Shown: positions 15,491 to 24,411, counted from the stretch's first letter. The stretch: 64,000 bases of DNA from Paenibacillus terrigena DSM 21567 (GCF_000374845.1 NZ_KB895418.1:1-64000), one strand, 5' to 3'. Numbers and translations are program-made. Notes: generated by a model from the letters alone, not told the origin.

Positions 15491-16294
15491 ATGAAAAAAA
15501 TTTTCTCAGTCATTTTCTTTGCAATGATTGTAATCATTACTGCTTCACCTACATATGCAGCAGACATACAAATCAAAGTTGAAGGCGTTACGATTGCCTC
15601 CGATGTGAAACCCGAAATGAAGAATAATCGAACTATGTTGCCACTCCGTGTAATCAGTGAAAATTTGGGTGCTAAAGTCCATTGGTCGGGTTCGGAAGTC
15701 ACGCTCTCGAAAAACAGTATGAAAGTACTCTTAAAGCTGAATAGCAGTACAGCGGTGAAAAACGGTAAAACCGTGCAGCTCGATGTTAAACCATACATCA
15801 AAAATAATCGCATCATCGTTCCACTTCGCTTTATTGCAGAAACATTTGGCTGTAAGGTTGATTACAGCAACTATACCTTAATGGTCGACACCGAGCCGCT
15901 CGTTATTGATGGTGTAAAAGTGACAGCATTGCAGCAAGAATACCAAATGACGATGGGCAGCATAGTCAATCAAATCAAAGGAAATGCCAATATCGAAGCC
16001 ATTTATAATAATTTTGTTGATAACAAAGGAAGCAAAGTCGAAGCTCCTTCTGATCCTACTTGGTCGGTGGCGTATGGGACGGGACAATATGATTTTTTGG
16101 ATCAAGAAGGGAATAGCATCAAACGATTTGATATCTACTCTTCACCAGAAGCCGCCCCTGAGTTTCTCATTTATGATGCGACAGAAAATCAATGGTATTT
16201 GTTTAACAATGCAGCTAATAAATCTATGTATCAGTTCATTGATACCGCAACAAAGAATGGTTTTCGGACGGTTATCAGCAATAATATTCCGTAA
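15491..16294 (+). CDS. Secreted stalk-domain protein (CuAO N1-like)
   Basis: The 267-residue protein has a signal peptide ending SPTYA at about residue 19, then two copper amine oxidase N-terminal-like stalk repeats (NNRTMLPLRVISENLGAKV at about 38-56, NNRIIVPLRFIAETFGCKV at about 96-114). The remaining 140 residues are unrecognised. These domains are abundant on Paenibacillus surface proteins and probably bind the wall. Start follows AAAGGAGTAAG. It forms a unit with the small gene at 16392. Confidence 0.85.
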   Translation: MKKIFSVIFFAMIVIITASPTYAADIQIKVEGVTIASDVKPEMKNNRTMLPLRVISENLGAKVHWSGSEVTLSKNSMKVLLKLNSSTAVKNGKTVQLDVKPYIKNNRIIVPLRFIAETFGCKVDYSNYTLMVDTEPLVIDGVKVTALQQEYQMTMGSIVNQIKGNANIEAIYNNFVDNKGSKVEAPSDPTWSVAYGTGQYDFLDQEGNSIKRFDIYSSPEAAPEFLIYDATENQWYLFNNAANKSMYQFIDTATKNGFRTVISNNIP

Positions 16295-16391
16295 GTGATG
16301 AAAAAGTCGATTCCATATGATCCGTTGTTTATCAAAGACCTGGAACAAGGGTCCGACGCGGCTGTCGGCATGGTAGAGGGAGCGTGATGTA

Positions 16392-16619
16392 GTGGAAAAG
16401 ATAGCTGGAATTATTGTGTTTTTTATTTTGATGATTCCTATGTATGGAGTATTAATATGGACATATTTTTGTCCTGAGGATAGTTTATTATGGGGGAAAC
16501 GATGGATGTATAAAGAAGAGCCTGAAATATCAAATGCGGCAATTCGCTTTGCGAAAGTATCCTCATTGACAGCTATTGTGGTGCTGACTATTATACTTGG
16601 AGTCCTGATATTTAGTTAG
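16392..16619 (+). CDS. Small two-helix membrane protein
   Basis: The 75-residue protein starts at GTG after GGGAGCGTG and has hydrophobic segments at about residues 5-24 and 52-73. It resembles small uncharacterised Paenibacillus membrane proteins. It is followed within 50 bases by copy 13. Confidence 0.6.
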   Translation: MEKIAGIIVFFILMIPMYGVLIWTYFCPEDSLLWGKRWMYKEEPEISNAAIRFAKVSSLTAIVVLTIILGVLIFS

Positions 16620-16669
16620 TCTTGTTCAAATAAAATCGAGGATTGTTCCCTGTAGTATGTAAAAAGCTG

Positions 16670-16744
16670 TTGAACTAACGGGATACGATAGTTCAATAAA
16701 AGACATTTGAAGGTAGCTGACTTCTTGAGATCGGCTGCCTTTTC
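16670..16744 (+). repeat. Composite repeat, copy 13 (B lost)
   Basis: Site A (GAACTAACGGGATACGATAGTTC) is perfectly self-complementary in its arms. An imperfect hairpin (GAAGGTAGCTGA/TCGGCTGCCTTTTC) follows; there is no B site before the next gene. Confidence 0.8.
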
Positions 16745-16781
16745 AATTGGGTATAAATTCCAAATTGGGAGTGGTTAAGTA

Positions 16782-17174
16782 GTGGCGGAAAAAGTTATAG
16801 CGAAAATTGAAAATTCCCTTACTGTATTGTTAGTTTCAGATTTAGTAAAGTCAATGAAATATTATGAAGATGCCTTGGGATGTGAAGTCAACGAACACTG
16901 GGCGATACGAGATAATTTCGGTTTAGGTTTTAAATTAATGCAAGCAAAAGACATTGTAGATGTTAGACCTAATAAAGGAATTTGGAATACATATGCTTAT
17001 GTAAAAAACCATGACGAACTTGATGCTTTATATCTTGAACTAAAATCAAATGGTGCAATTATTGACTCCGAACCAAAGATAACCGAACACGACTGGGGGT
17101 CTTGGAAGGACTTCTCTGTTCGAGACTTGGATGGATACGTAATAGGTTTCGGTTCGGGAAATAAAAATAGCTGA
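16782..17174 (+). CDS. Glyoxalase/bleomycin-resistance (VOC) protein
   Basis: The 130-residue protein has one VOC unit of two beta-alpha-beta-beta-beta modules (LLVSDLVKSMKYYEDALG at about 15-32; DFSVRDLDGYVIGFG at about 112-126, with the usual DPDGN-like turn). VOC proteins bind metal and act as lyases, dioxygenases or drug-binding resistance proteins; the role here is open. GTG start; the ribosome site (GGGAGTGG) is 9 bases upstream. Ends just before copy 14. Confidence 0.8.
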   Translation: MAEKVIAKIENSLTVLLVSDLVKSMKYYEDALGCEVNEHWAIRDNFGLGFKLMQAKDIVDVRPNKGIWNTYAYVKNHDELDALYLELKSNGAIIDSEPKITEHDWGSWKDFSVRDLDGYVIGFGSGNKNS

Positions 17175-17204
17175 AGAGAACTTATCTCAGGCTGCCGAAA
17201 ACGA

Positions 17205-17285
17205 CAGACGGGACACGATAGTTCAATACCAAAAGGGCTGCCGAGTGGCAGCCCTTTATTACGCTAACGGGCAGGATTGCGTAAT
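17205..17285 (+). repeat. Composite repeat, copy 14
   Basis: A site with altered left arm (CAGACGGGACACGATAG) at 17205-17227, hairpin AAAGGGCTGCC/GGCAGCCCTTT with T tract, and B (TTACGCTAACGGGCAGGATTGCGTAA, arms pair) to 17285. Confidence 0.9.
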
Positions 17286-17358
17286 GCTCACTTAGAATAA
17301 TTAATTGTGAGTTGGTTTGGTATTATGGTCAGCAGTTGATAAAGAGAGGAAAAATAAA

Positions 17359-17961
17359 ATGAGCGACATGAAATACAATTTAAATTTTGAAAACCTGTGT
17401 GCGATTTTACAACTAGGAGAAATGATTGGTGCACCAGAGGAGTTGACGGGCGGGTTATTACATAGGATGTACGTTCTTGAAACCAGTCAGGGGAAATATG
17501 CAGTCAAAGCATTAAACCCTCAAATAATGAATAGACCCACGGCAATGCAGAACATTATTAAATCAGAAATAATTGCAAATATTGCATCGAAAAATGTTCC
17601 TGCTCTTCCAGCAAAGCAATTTAACGGCACTTCCGTACAACAAATAGACCATCAATGTTATCTCATATTTGATTGGGTAGAGGGAAGAAGTCTGAAACCA
17701 AATGAAATATCAATATTTCACTGCGAAAAAATGGGTAAAATTATAGCAGATATTCATATGACGGATTTTTCAGTGATAGGAACCGATGAAAATGGGTCAA
17801 ACAGTTTAAAAGTAACAGATTGGAGTTTCTACTTACAACAAGGTCAATTGAATGATTCAATGTGGATTAACTTGGTGGCTGAAACAATTGAGCAACTTTA
17901 CGACTGGAATGCTAAAGCGAATAATGCATCAAAAATACTTGCTTCAAACACTATGATTTAA
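17359..17961 (+). pseudogene. Truncated phosphotransferase (APH/choline-kinase fold)
   Basis: The 200-residue ORF holds the N-lobe (GGLLHRMYVLETSQGKYAVKALN, about 31-53; the Lys is the ATP-binding one) and the hinge YLIFDWVEGRSL, but stops before the catalytic HXD loop and metal-binding Asp that the family needs at about residues 220-260. It ends ASKILASNTMI. So about 120 residues are missing and the protein should be inactive. Good GAGAGG site before the ATG. Confidence 0.7.
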
Positions 17962-17982
17962 ATGGAAATAGAATAACTATGA

Positions 17983-18216
17983 AAGACCGCTGTAGATGTG
18001 TATGATGATTTTAATAAGTACAAAGGTTCCGATCGGATTGCAGCGGCTGGAATGTCAGTCGGCGGTACAATATTAGCTGGAGGAGCCACAGTGGGTGCTA
18101 TCGCTCTTATACCTTTCGAATTACCAGCTGCAGGAGTTGTTGTCGTTGGGGTGGGGATAGGTATGGGTGTGAGCGAAGGAGTTAAATGGGTTAAAACGAC
18201 AGTTTTTGGTTATTAA
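17983..18216 (+). pseudogene. Glycine-zipper tail of a polymorphic toxin-like protein
   Basis: The frame opens right after a stop and reads KTAVDVYDDFNKYKG, then a hydrophobic Gly/Ala-rich segment (AAGMSVGGTILAGGAT and AAGVVVVGVGIGMGVSEG). Such segments end LXG-type and other secreted toxins. No ribosome site fits the GTG at 17998. It is directly followed by a membrane protein that would suit the cognate immunity protein, so I read it as the surviving end of a toxin gene. Confidence 0.45.
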
Positions 18217-18231
18217 TCAAGGGGGAAATAT

Positions 18232-18618
18232 ATGAATACATTCTTCTCAAGTCTTCCGTGGCCTGTATATATTTTATTTGCGTTTGGAGCTCCCGCTATT
18301 ATATTGTATTCTTTTATAAGAAATAGAAAAATAGTTAATTCAGCAATCTTTATATCATTTATTATGATTTCCTGCTCTCCGATATCTGCAGGTCTGATAA
18401 AAATCGATTCAATATTGAACAATCAAATGAACATCCCCAAATGGTTGCCTTTACTCGGTCTTTTAGGTATCCCGCTACTACTTATTGCGGGATACAAATC
18501 AACGAAAGATAATCCTGAAAAAAGAAGAGCTGTTTTGTTAGCGATTTTATTATGCTCGTTTGGAATAGTTCTGATCGCATCTATTGTAATCATGAAACTG
18601 CTTCAAAAAAAGCATTAA
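18232..18618 (+). CDS. Membrane protein, possible immunity protein
   Basis: The 128-residue protein has four hydrophobic helices (about residues 8-24, 36-58, 72-88, 101-121) and a good AAGGGGGAA site. It begins 15 bases after the toxin-like tail. Small polytopic proteins placed like this often protect from the paired toxin, but the link is by position only. A terminator follows. Confidence 0.55.
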   Translation: MNTFFSSLPWPVYILFAFGAPAIILYSFIRNRKIVNSAIFISFIMISCSPISAGLIKIDSILNNQMNIPKWLPLLGLLGIPLLLIAGYKSTKDNPEKRRAVLLAILLCSFGIVLIASIVIMKLLQKKH

Positions 18619-18632
18619 TTAGATGTAAGACT

Positions 18633-18668
18633 ACCACATGCGAGTGTAACAACTCCATGTGGTTTCTT
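18633..18668 (+). terminator. Hairpin terminator
   Basis: Arms ACCACATG and CATGTGGT with TTTCTTTTC after; 15 bases past the stop codon. The 330 bases that follow to 19002 hold no gene I can see. Confidence 0.7.
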
Positions 18669-19001
18669 TTCATTTAGAAACTCCGCTCAATAACACCATC
18701 ATGCACCGTGCACCACTTATTTTGCGGTTGGGAAAGAACGACGCCAAGCAATTTAAGTTATTCATACCAATGAGAATATGAATCCAATCAGTGAGACATT
18801 ACGATAATGCGCTAGGATGCGGCATCGAACTGTTAAATCATTAAGAATTTAACATGTTGGATCGACCATAAAATAACTAAAGGATTTATTACGATGTGAC
18901 AAATTCAATAACCATCCTCAGCATTTGTCTATCTGGTGTGATTCTGGTCTGTAGAGTGTCTAACCTAAGAGGGTACACAACTTAGAGAGGGGCATTTATG
19001 A

Positions 19002-19265
19002 ATGAACCATCCAGTTAAGGAATGCATTCAGAAGTTAGGGTTAACACATCGGGCGTTTGTTGTTCTATATGATATCTCTTGGGAAAGATTTCGTAGTTGC
19101 TTGTATGGCTACACTGATTCCATCCCCCGCGCCATCACGGGTGTCATGGTACAGCATGGTTATGATGAACAGGAAGCACAGCGGCAGTATCGGCAGTGGC
19201 GCAAATGGAAAGCAGAACAAGAACTAGCTTCTTCTCCTGCCGCTGTGTTGGAAGGGGGCCAGTAA
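19002..19265 (+). CDS. Small HTH-like protein of an integrative element
   Basis: The 87-residue basic protein has an HTH-like first half (LGLTHRAFVVLYDISWERFR) and a charged tail (QYRQWRKWKAEQE). GAGAGGGG precedes the start region. It opens a three-gene set with 19268 and 19606 that leads to a serine recombinase, which suggests a control protein of a small integrative element or integrated plasmid. No family certain. Confidence 0.55.
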   Translation: MNHPVKECIQKLGLTHRAFVVLYDISWERFRSCLYGYTDSIPRAITGVMVQHGYDEQEAQRQYRQWRKWKAEQELASSPAAVLEGGQ

Positions 19266-19267
19266 TC

Positions 19268-19459
19268 ATGTATAGTGAGCAAATCACGTTTCAACTGACT
19301 GAAACGAGCGGTTATAGTGTTCGCTGGAAGAAACATAACCTGAATGTTCCTGTTGACAAATTCTTGAGCTATACAGGATTATCGAATAAAGCCTACGCAG
19401 GACTTACTACCGTCAGTCAAGAACAGCTAGAAGCGCTAGGATTTAATCAATGGGTCTAG
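19268..19459 (+). CDS. Small protein of the integrative element
   Basis: The 63-residue protein begins two bases after the preceding stop, so the two are translationally coupled; GGAAGGGGG is the ribosome site. It has a beta-rich start and ends ALGFNQWV. Function unknown. Confidence 0.55.
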   Translation: MYSEQITFQLTETSGYSVRWKKHNLNVPVDKFLSYTGLSNKAYAGLTTVSQEQLEALGFNQWV

Positions 19460-19489
19460 CACCCTCTTTCAGTACAAGCTTTTTTTTGG

Positions 19490-19518
19490 AACCCGCCATT
19501 GTGCGGGTTTTCTTTTTT
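19490..19518 (+). terminator. Terminator after the two small element genes
   Basis: AACCCGC and GCGGGTT arms followed by TTCTTTTTT. Confidence 0.75.
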
Positions 19519-19605
19519 ACTAATTTAATCTGTTGCCATTCGGATCGTATAGAGAAAGTGAGGTGAAAAAGCCTCAAATACAGATAGAATTGAGGATGAT
19601 TTATT

Positions 19606-20295
19606 ATGGCAGTTTACGAGTGGATGGAAACTAACAGAAAACAGTTTCATTATATTGATAATGCGGGGGCATTTGCAGAGCTTGATATCTATCAGCCAAA
19701 AAATAGCTATGTCCAATGTTTTGAAGCGAATAATACCTATTACGTACCCGCGCCACAAGTATTGAGAAGATGCTTCTTTCTTACAGTTAGCGAAAAGGCG
19801 GTGTTATGGGAATTATATTCGTGGTTCGATAAGGATGCTTTTTGCCGAGATTCCCTAAAGACGCTTAGTCTTTATACGGGTCTTTCAGAAAAAACAGTAG
19901 GAATAATGATATTGGGGTTAGTAGAGAAGGGGATTATTAGTAGAAAACACACGACTTCTGTTGATATGTTCATGCTTCGGGACTTGTCCAAAAATCATTA
20001 TATTCTTCTAAGTGAAGCCATTCATTACTGGTATAAAAAGTTCATTAGTAAGCACCTTCCCGAAGATAACAGGGCAAGAAAATTGGAAAATATGTTCACT
20101 TATGATATGCCTTTTTCGGTGAATCTTGCTAGAAAAGCTGTAATTAGGTTAATTGATTCCCCTTCTGACTGCATGAGGCTTGAAAGAAAGCTAAAACAAG
20201 AAGGGGACTTTAAGGAATTATACAGCGAAACAATGAAGGAACTGTTTAAGCTATTGAACGATTATTACGAAGCAGAGACTAGTAAAATTTCATAA
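19606..20295 (+). CDS. Winged-helix replication/transfer-type protein
   Basis: The 229-residue protein has a winged-HTH at about residues 50-105 (LTVSEKAVLWELYSW, LSLYTGLSEKTVGIMILGLVEKGIIS), the layout of plasmid replication initiators and phage DnaD-like proteins. The C-terminal part is helical and charged. The ATG follows a GAGGATG site. Downstream lie 800 bases of structured non-coding DNA and then a serine recombinase. I infer a plasmid-type replication or accessory initiation protein, not more. Confidence 0.55.
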   Translation: MAVYEWMETNRKQFHYIDNAGAFAELDIYQPKNSYVQCFEANNTYYVPAPQVLRRCFFLTVSEKAVLWELYSWFDKDAFCRDSLKTLSLYTGLSEKTVGIMILGLVEKGIISRKHTTSVDMFMLRDLSKNHYILLSEAIHYWYKKFISKHLPEDNRARKLENMFTYDMPFSVNLARKAVIRLIDSPSDCMRLERKLKQEGDFKELYSETMKELFKLLNDYYEAETSKIS

Positions 20296-20454
20296 TTTCG
20301 ATTTTTCGGTTATCTTCAGCTTGGAGCTGTGCTATTAACAATAGGGGTGGGAAAGAAATTCTCATCCTAATGAACGTTAAGACTCTCCCCTCTGTCAGAT
20401 GTTCAGACAATTAAATAAATTATTAAATACAATCTTGAATTACAGAGAGTAAGA

Positions 20455-20538
20455 ATATCTCTGGTAATGCTTCCTCGTAAACTCGGAAGCACGGTTCCTT
20501 CGGAAGGGCTATCCCGTAATCGCAGGGATAGCTTTTTC
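20455..20538 (+). ncRNA. Candidate structured RNA with terminator
   Basis: Three hairpins follow one another: GCTTCC/GGAAGC (20469-20490), TTCC-TTC-GGAA (20496-20506) and GCTATCCC/GGGATAGC (20508-20532) with TTTTT. The series between the initiator-like gene and the recombinase is typical of a short control RNA or an attenuating leader. The region 20540-21100 has no gene but many GC-rich inverted repeats. Confidence 0.4.
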
Positions 20539-20945
20539 TCTTATTCCCTCCCCCATAGCCCCCTCCCGTCGCCGCTCGGCGCATAGTGGATAATCAGGCG
20601 CACAGATCGACCGCCTACGGGCTTTTATTAATCAACTTGATAATAGGTCTATTGAAAGCTATCCCGTCCTATAACCGCGCTTATGCTCATCTCCTTATGT
20701 GTTTTAAGTTCCCTCTTACGCATCAACATCCCAGCGAAATGTCCCATCGGGAAAATGCCGCCCCTACGCCCGAATGGGCAAGCCTTTGCTTTCCTAGGTA
20801 CTTGGGGGAGTAATGGCATTTCGTCGCTCGAACATTATTTTTTATAACTTTCTCCCGCGAAAATCCCCTTTACAAACACCGTTCAACGTGCGCTAGATTG
20901 TGCCACGAAATCAGCAAGTGGCTCTTTGACAACTGCATATAGCAG

Positions 20946-20960
20946 GTGCATGTCATGCAC
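20946..20960. promoter_or_regulatory. Perfect palindrome upstream of the recombinase
   Basis: GTGCATG-T-CATGCAC is a 7-bp perfect inverted repeat 140 bases before the serine recombinase. It may be an operator or part of a recombination site. A second inverted repeat (GCAGG-CTT-CCTGC) lies near 21017-21029. Confidence 0.35.
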
Positions 20961-21100
20961 TCCCCGCCACAACGCACTATGAGGCGCTGGACGGTATATA
21001 TTCTCGGATTTCTAGCAGGCTTCCTGCGCTAAATACGAGCGTATGCTGATGCGCGGGGAGAGCGTTACGAAAACTGGAATTACTGAAACGGAGTGATCGA

Positions 21101-21886
21101 ATGAAAGACCGTGTACTCGGCTATGTCCGCGTCTCTACGCAGGGACAAGTGAAGGATGGCTATTCCCTTGCCTACCAGTCGGATGAGATCGAACGCTACT
21201 GTGCCTGCCACAACCTTGAATTGCTGGATATCTATAAAGATGAAGGCATTTCAGGGGCAAAGGTAGACGAGGATGAACTAACCATAGAACGCGAGGGGTT
21301 GCAGGAAATGCTGTCTGACCTGAAATGGCGGGAGGTGAAGCATGTCGTTGTTCTGAACACAAGCCGCCTATGGAGGGCGGACATCGTGAAAGTGCTGATT
21401 CAGCGGGAGCTAAAGCGGCATAAAGTCGATGTCAAAGCGATTGAACAGCCACAATACAGCATCTATGCCCATGACCCATCGGACTTTCTAGTGAACGGCA
21501 TGATGGAACTGCTAGACCAATACCAGCGGCTTGAGATTGCCTTGAAGCTAAGCCGAGGACGGCGCAAGAAGGCGCAGGAGGGCGGCTATGCGGGCGGTAG
21601 AGTGGCGTTCGGCTATTCAGCAGCAAAAGGACAAAAGACGCTCTCCATCGACCCTGTACAGGCTGAAGCCGTGCGTAGATTGTTTGAGATCAAGACCGAA
21701 CATCCGTCTTGGCCACTGTCACAAATAGCCGAAGAACTGAATCAGGCGGGCTATAGAACTGTTCAGGGCAAGCACTTCTCAAAGGTGCAGGTCAAGCGAA
21801 TCCTAGACCGTGAGGATTTCTATCGGGGTATGTATCGCTATGGTCAAATAGAAGCTAAAGGCGTACACCAGCCGATTATTTCCTAG
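21101..21886 (+). CDS. Serine recombinase (large-resolvase type, short form)
   Basis: The 261-residue protein starts GYVRVSTQGQ with the catalytic Ser at about residue 12, continues with the resolvase core (ERYCACHNLELLDIYKDEGISG, about 36-57, and VVVLNTSRLWR) and a recombinase domain with GGYAGGRVAFGY at about 157-168 and a DNA-binding end. There is no zinc ribbon or long coiled coil, so it is smaller than phage integrases. It probably moved the 19.0-21.9 kb element. A truncated coding tail (VTKVIHQNGDIFIKVKDRN, stop at 21957) right after it may be the gene that the element interrupted. Start has CGGAGTG. Confidence 0.85.
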   Translation: MKDRVLGYVRVSTQGQVKDGYSLAYQSDEIERYCACHNLELLDIYKDEGISGAKVDEDELTIEREGLQEMLSDLKWREVKHVVVLNTSRLWRADIVKVLIQRELKRHKVDVKAIEQPQYSIYAHDPSDFLVNGMMELLDQYQRLEIALKLSRGRRKKAQEGGYAGGRVAFGYSAAKGQKTLSIDPVQAEAVRRLFEIKTEHPSWPLSQIAEELNQAGYRTVQGKHFSKVQVKRILDREDFYRGMYRYGQIEAKGVHQPIIS

Positions 21887-21982
21887 TCCCGCCGCCCGGT
21901 CACAAAAGTTATTCACCAAAATGGTGATATCTTTATTAAAGTGAAGGATAGAAATTAATAACAAAGCACCAAGGGAATGATG

Positions 21983-22067
21983 ATTACGCTAACGGGACAC
22001 GATAGTTCAATACATAAAGGCTGCCAATAGGCAGCCCTTTGTTCCGCGAACGGCAGATTACTTTAAC
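21983..22067 (+). repeat. Composite repeat, copy 15
   Basis: Site A consensus at 21983-22012, hairpin AAAGGCTGCC/GGCAGCCCTTT, and a degenerate B (CGCGAACGGCAGATTACTTTAA) at 22044-22067. Confidence 0.85.
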
Positions 22068-22123
22068 TTGTCTTTTACACGTTACATGATTCACCGCGGC
22101 GAAGTTTCGGACTAAATAAAAAC

Positions 22124-22152
22124 TTGAGTTTAATTTACATCAGAATTATAAT
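22124..22152 (+). promoter_or_regulatory. Promoter of the ABC exporter leader
   Basis: TTGAGT and TATAAT separated by 17 bases; transcription would start near 22159, about 24 bases before a short leader ORF. Confidence 0.65.
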
Positions 22153-22182
22153 AGGAATAATTTCCAACATGAGGTGAAAAGG

Positions 22183-22212
22183 ATGACAATCCATATCGTT
22201 CGAAGTATTTAG
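22183..22212 (+). CDS. Candidate 9-residue leader peptide
   Basis: A near-perfect GAGGTGAAAAGG site precedes an ORF coding MTIHIVRSI. It is followed by hairpins and a terminator-like run, with the ABC exporter gene further down. This is the arrangement of leader peptides that sense ribosome-targeting drugs. It is too short for a functional protein of its own. Confidence 0.45.
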   Translation: MTIHIVRSI

Positions 22213-22218
22213 TTTTCG

Positions 22219-22411
22219 GGCTGGGAAAAACGCGTGCCAGCCATCAAGGGGGTTCTCTGCCCTTTTTGATCAAACGAAAACTATAACTTTGAACGGTCTC
22301 GATTGGCATTGCTCTTAATATAAAAGCCAAGGGACACAGGGTTTGGTAGGGGATCAATGGATCGCTCATTGATTCTTCCTATTTACAATAACTGACGGTC
22401 CCTTGGCTTTT
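22219..22411 (+). promoter_or_regulatory. Candidate attenuator in the leader
   Basis: A GGCTGG/CCAGCC stem at 22219-22244 is followed by a GGG/CCC hairpin with TTTTT at 22247-22268 (possible terminator). A separate 14-bp perfect inverted repeat (AAAAGCCAAGGGAC at 22322 and GTCCCTTGGCTTTT at 22398) encloses 62 bases just before the exporter ribosome site. Confidence 0.45.
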
Positions 22412-22439
22412 CCTATCATCTCTTTGGAGGCAATTTATA

Positions 22440-24164
22440 ATGATAAAAAAATGCATTGTATATTTCAAGTGGACCATATTGCTATATGTACTTATGGGCT
22501 TTCTGGTTCAATTTTTTAACACTTTGGGCATTAAAATATTTCAAGAACTGTTAGATAAGGTAGTTTTAGCAGACAATTTCTACGATGTCTCACCACATAT
22601 CTTTTTATATAGTGCTCTGTTAGTGGGGGCGACAATACTCAATTACCTCATAGAATACCCTCATACCTATTTATCAAACAGCATATTGGAAAAGTTAAAG
22701 GTCATGGCACTATCTAAAGTGTCTAAAATTGATTATTCCACCTACCAAAACATCGGCACGGGAGAAATGATCAAAGTTATAGAAAATGGCGCATCAGCCG
22801 GAATGAATATCATCCATTCATTTTACTTGAAAACATTTCACGAATTGTTTCCGACTATCATCTTCAGCTTATTTTTTATAAGCCTTTATAACACGAAAAT
22901 CATGTTGATCATTGCGGCTGGCTATGTTGTAATCTTCTTTTTGAATAATTTGCTACTCCGAATGTTGTACCGAATTAAATCATCTTTACTTGAAAGTCAA
23001 GAAAAAATGTCCAAGTATTCTATTCGCGGGTTTATGGAATTAGTTATATTTAGGCTTAACAAGAGATACCAGAAAGAAATTGAGCGGTTGCATAATACTG
23101 CAGGCGACATCGTCAAGAAGAGTACACAGATTAGAATGATTCACGAATCATTTTTCGCCATATTCGCTCTGCTAGTCAATATAATTAAAGTTGTCGTTTT
23201 AGTTTATGGTGTTAAAAGTATTTTGTCCGGTGAATCCTCGGTCGGCGTTATCATCGCATTGATCATGTTCATTGATCAAGTATACACGCCTGTTGCAATA
23301 TTCAATGTCCTTTACGTAGATTATAAGTTGAATAGAGTAACATATACCCGTCTTGAAGAGTTTTTGAACGCACCGGAGGACTTAAACCTGGATAAGGGTA
23401 GAGAAGTAAAGACTTTAGAAGGAAATATCGAGTTTAAAAATGTAACTTTTGATTACGGTAGTTCCAAGTTGTTGAGTAATGTTTCTTTCTCCGTCAAGCA
23501 AGGGAGTTCTGTTGCAATTGTCGGATTAAGCGGCAGTGGTAAGTCTACGATTATCAAATTAATGTTGGGGCTTTTAAAGAAGAAATCCGGAAAAATTTTA
23601 TTTGATGGAATCGACATTGATGAGATTAAGCTGAACAGTTTGTACGATCATATATCGTATATATCTCAAGAAGCGCCAATTTTTGATACCACAATACGAG
23701 GAAATATCGTCTTTGATAATGATTTGCTAGACGAACGTATTTACGACATATTGGAAAAAGTTCGTATGAAGGAAAAAGTGCTGAGTTTTCCAGAACAACT
23801 GGATACCATGGTTGGAGAAAGAGGAATGAAATTATCGGGTGGCGAGAGGCAACGGCTAGCATTCGGTAGAATAATAGCGCAGCAAAGGAATGTTGTTATA
23901 CTTGACGAACCGGTCTCGGCACTTGACAACATTACAGAGAAGATCATTATGAATGGTATTTTACAGATGTTTAGTGACAAAACATTAATAATAATCGCAC
24001 ATAGGCTTCATTTTATCAAAGATGTTGATAAGATATTACTTGTAAAGGATGGGGAAATTGTCGATGAAGGTGACTTCGAATATTTAATCAGGAACAGTGG
24101 ATATTTCCAAGAATTATGGAACAAAGATATCCAGAATGAAACTGAACCTTCAAGACCGTGTTAA
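22440..24164 (+). CDS. ABC exporter, fused permease and ATPase
   Basis: The 574-residue half-transporter has six membrane helices in residues 1-300 and an ATPase with Walker A GLSGSGKST (about 362-370), signature LSGGERQR (about 470-477), Walker B NVVILDEP (about 489-496) and H-loop AHR. It pairs as a dimer in the membrane and exports peptides, lipids or drugs. The leader peptide and attenuator suggest induced expression, as with antibiotic resistance exporters. Start follows TTGGAGG. A strong terminator follows. No lanthipeptide or lasso genes are adjacent, so a bacteriocin role is not supported. Confidence 0.9.
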   Translation: MIKKCIVYFKWTILLYVLMGFLVQFFNTLGIKIFQELLDKVVLADNFYDVSPHIFLYSALLVGATILNYLIEYPHTYLSNSILEKLKVMALSKVSKIDYSTYQNIGTGEMIKVIENGASAGMNIIHSFYLKTFHELFPTIIFSLFFISLYNTKIMLIIAAGYVVIFFLNNLLLRMLYRIKSSLLESQEKMSKYSIRGFMELVIFRLNKRYQKEIERLHNTAGDIVKKSTQIRMIHESFFAIFALLVNIIKVVVLVYGVKSILSGESSVGVIIALIMFIDQVYTPVAIFNVLYVDYKLNRVTYTRLEEFLNAPEDLNLDKGREVKTLEGNIEFKNVTFDYGSSKLLSNVSFSVKQGSSVAIVGLSGSGKSTIIKLMLGLLKKKSGKILFDGIDIDEIKLNSLYDHISYISQEAPIFDTTIRGNIVFDNDLLDERIYDILEKVRMKEKVLSFPEQLDTMVGERGMKLSGGERQRLAFGRIIAQQRNVVILDEPVSALDNITEKIIMNGILQMFSDKTLIIIAHRLHFIKDVDKILLVKDGEIVDEGDFEYLIRNSGYFQELWNKDIQNETEPSRPC

Positions 24165-24204
24165 ATAACAAATGCCGCCATGTCACATGGTGGCATTTGT
24201 TATT
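24164..24204 (+). terminator. Strong terminator of the ABC exporter
   Basis: AATAACAAATGCC-CCA and TGG-GGCATTTGTTATT form a 16-bp stem overlapping the stop codon region. Confidence 0.85.
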
Positions 24205-24411
24205 TAAGCACCGGAAGGGCGACATATTATTTTATCTGCGATTATATAGTGTATGACGACAAATATAAAGATACGTGTCCAATGAAACAAATGTTCCATG
24301 TTCCAATATTATCGTTATTTGATACAACGTTACCTATATTGTCGCGTAGTTAAGTTGAAAACGAACCTAAACGTAAATATGGAAGTTCATAATGTCAATT
24401 GCTCGTATTTA

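Noticed and set aside
20586-20813. 75-residue ORF on the plus strand
   Set aside because: No ribosome site, atypical composition, and it lies within a GC-rich inverted-repeat region; it looks like a chance frame.
22440-24164. Lanthipeptide or lasso-peptide export operon
   Set aside because: The only upstream ORF codes 9 residues and no modifying enzyme or protease gene is adjacent; the exporter has no peptidase domain.
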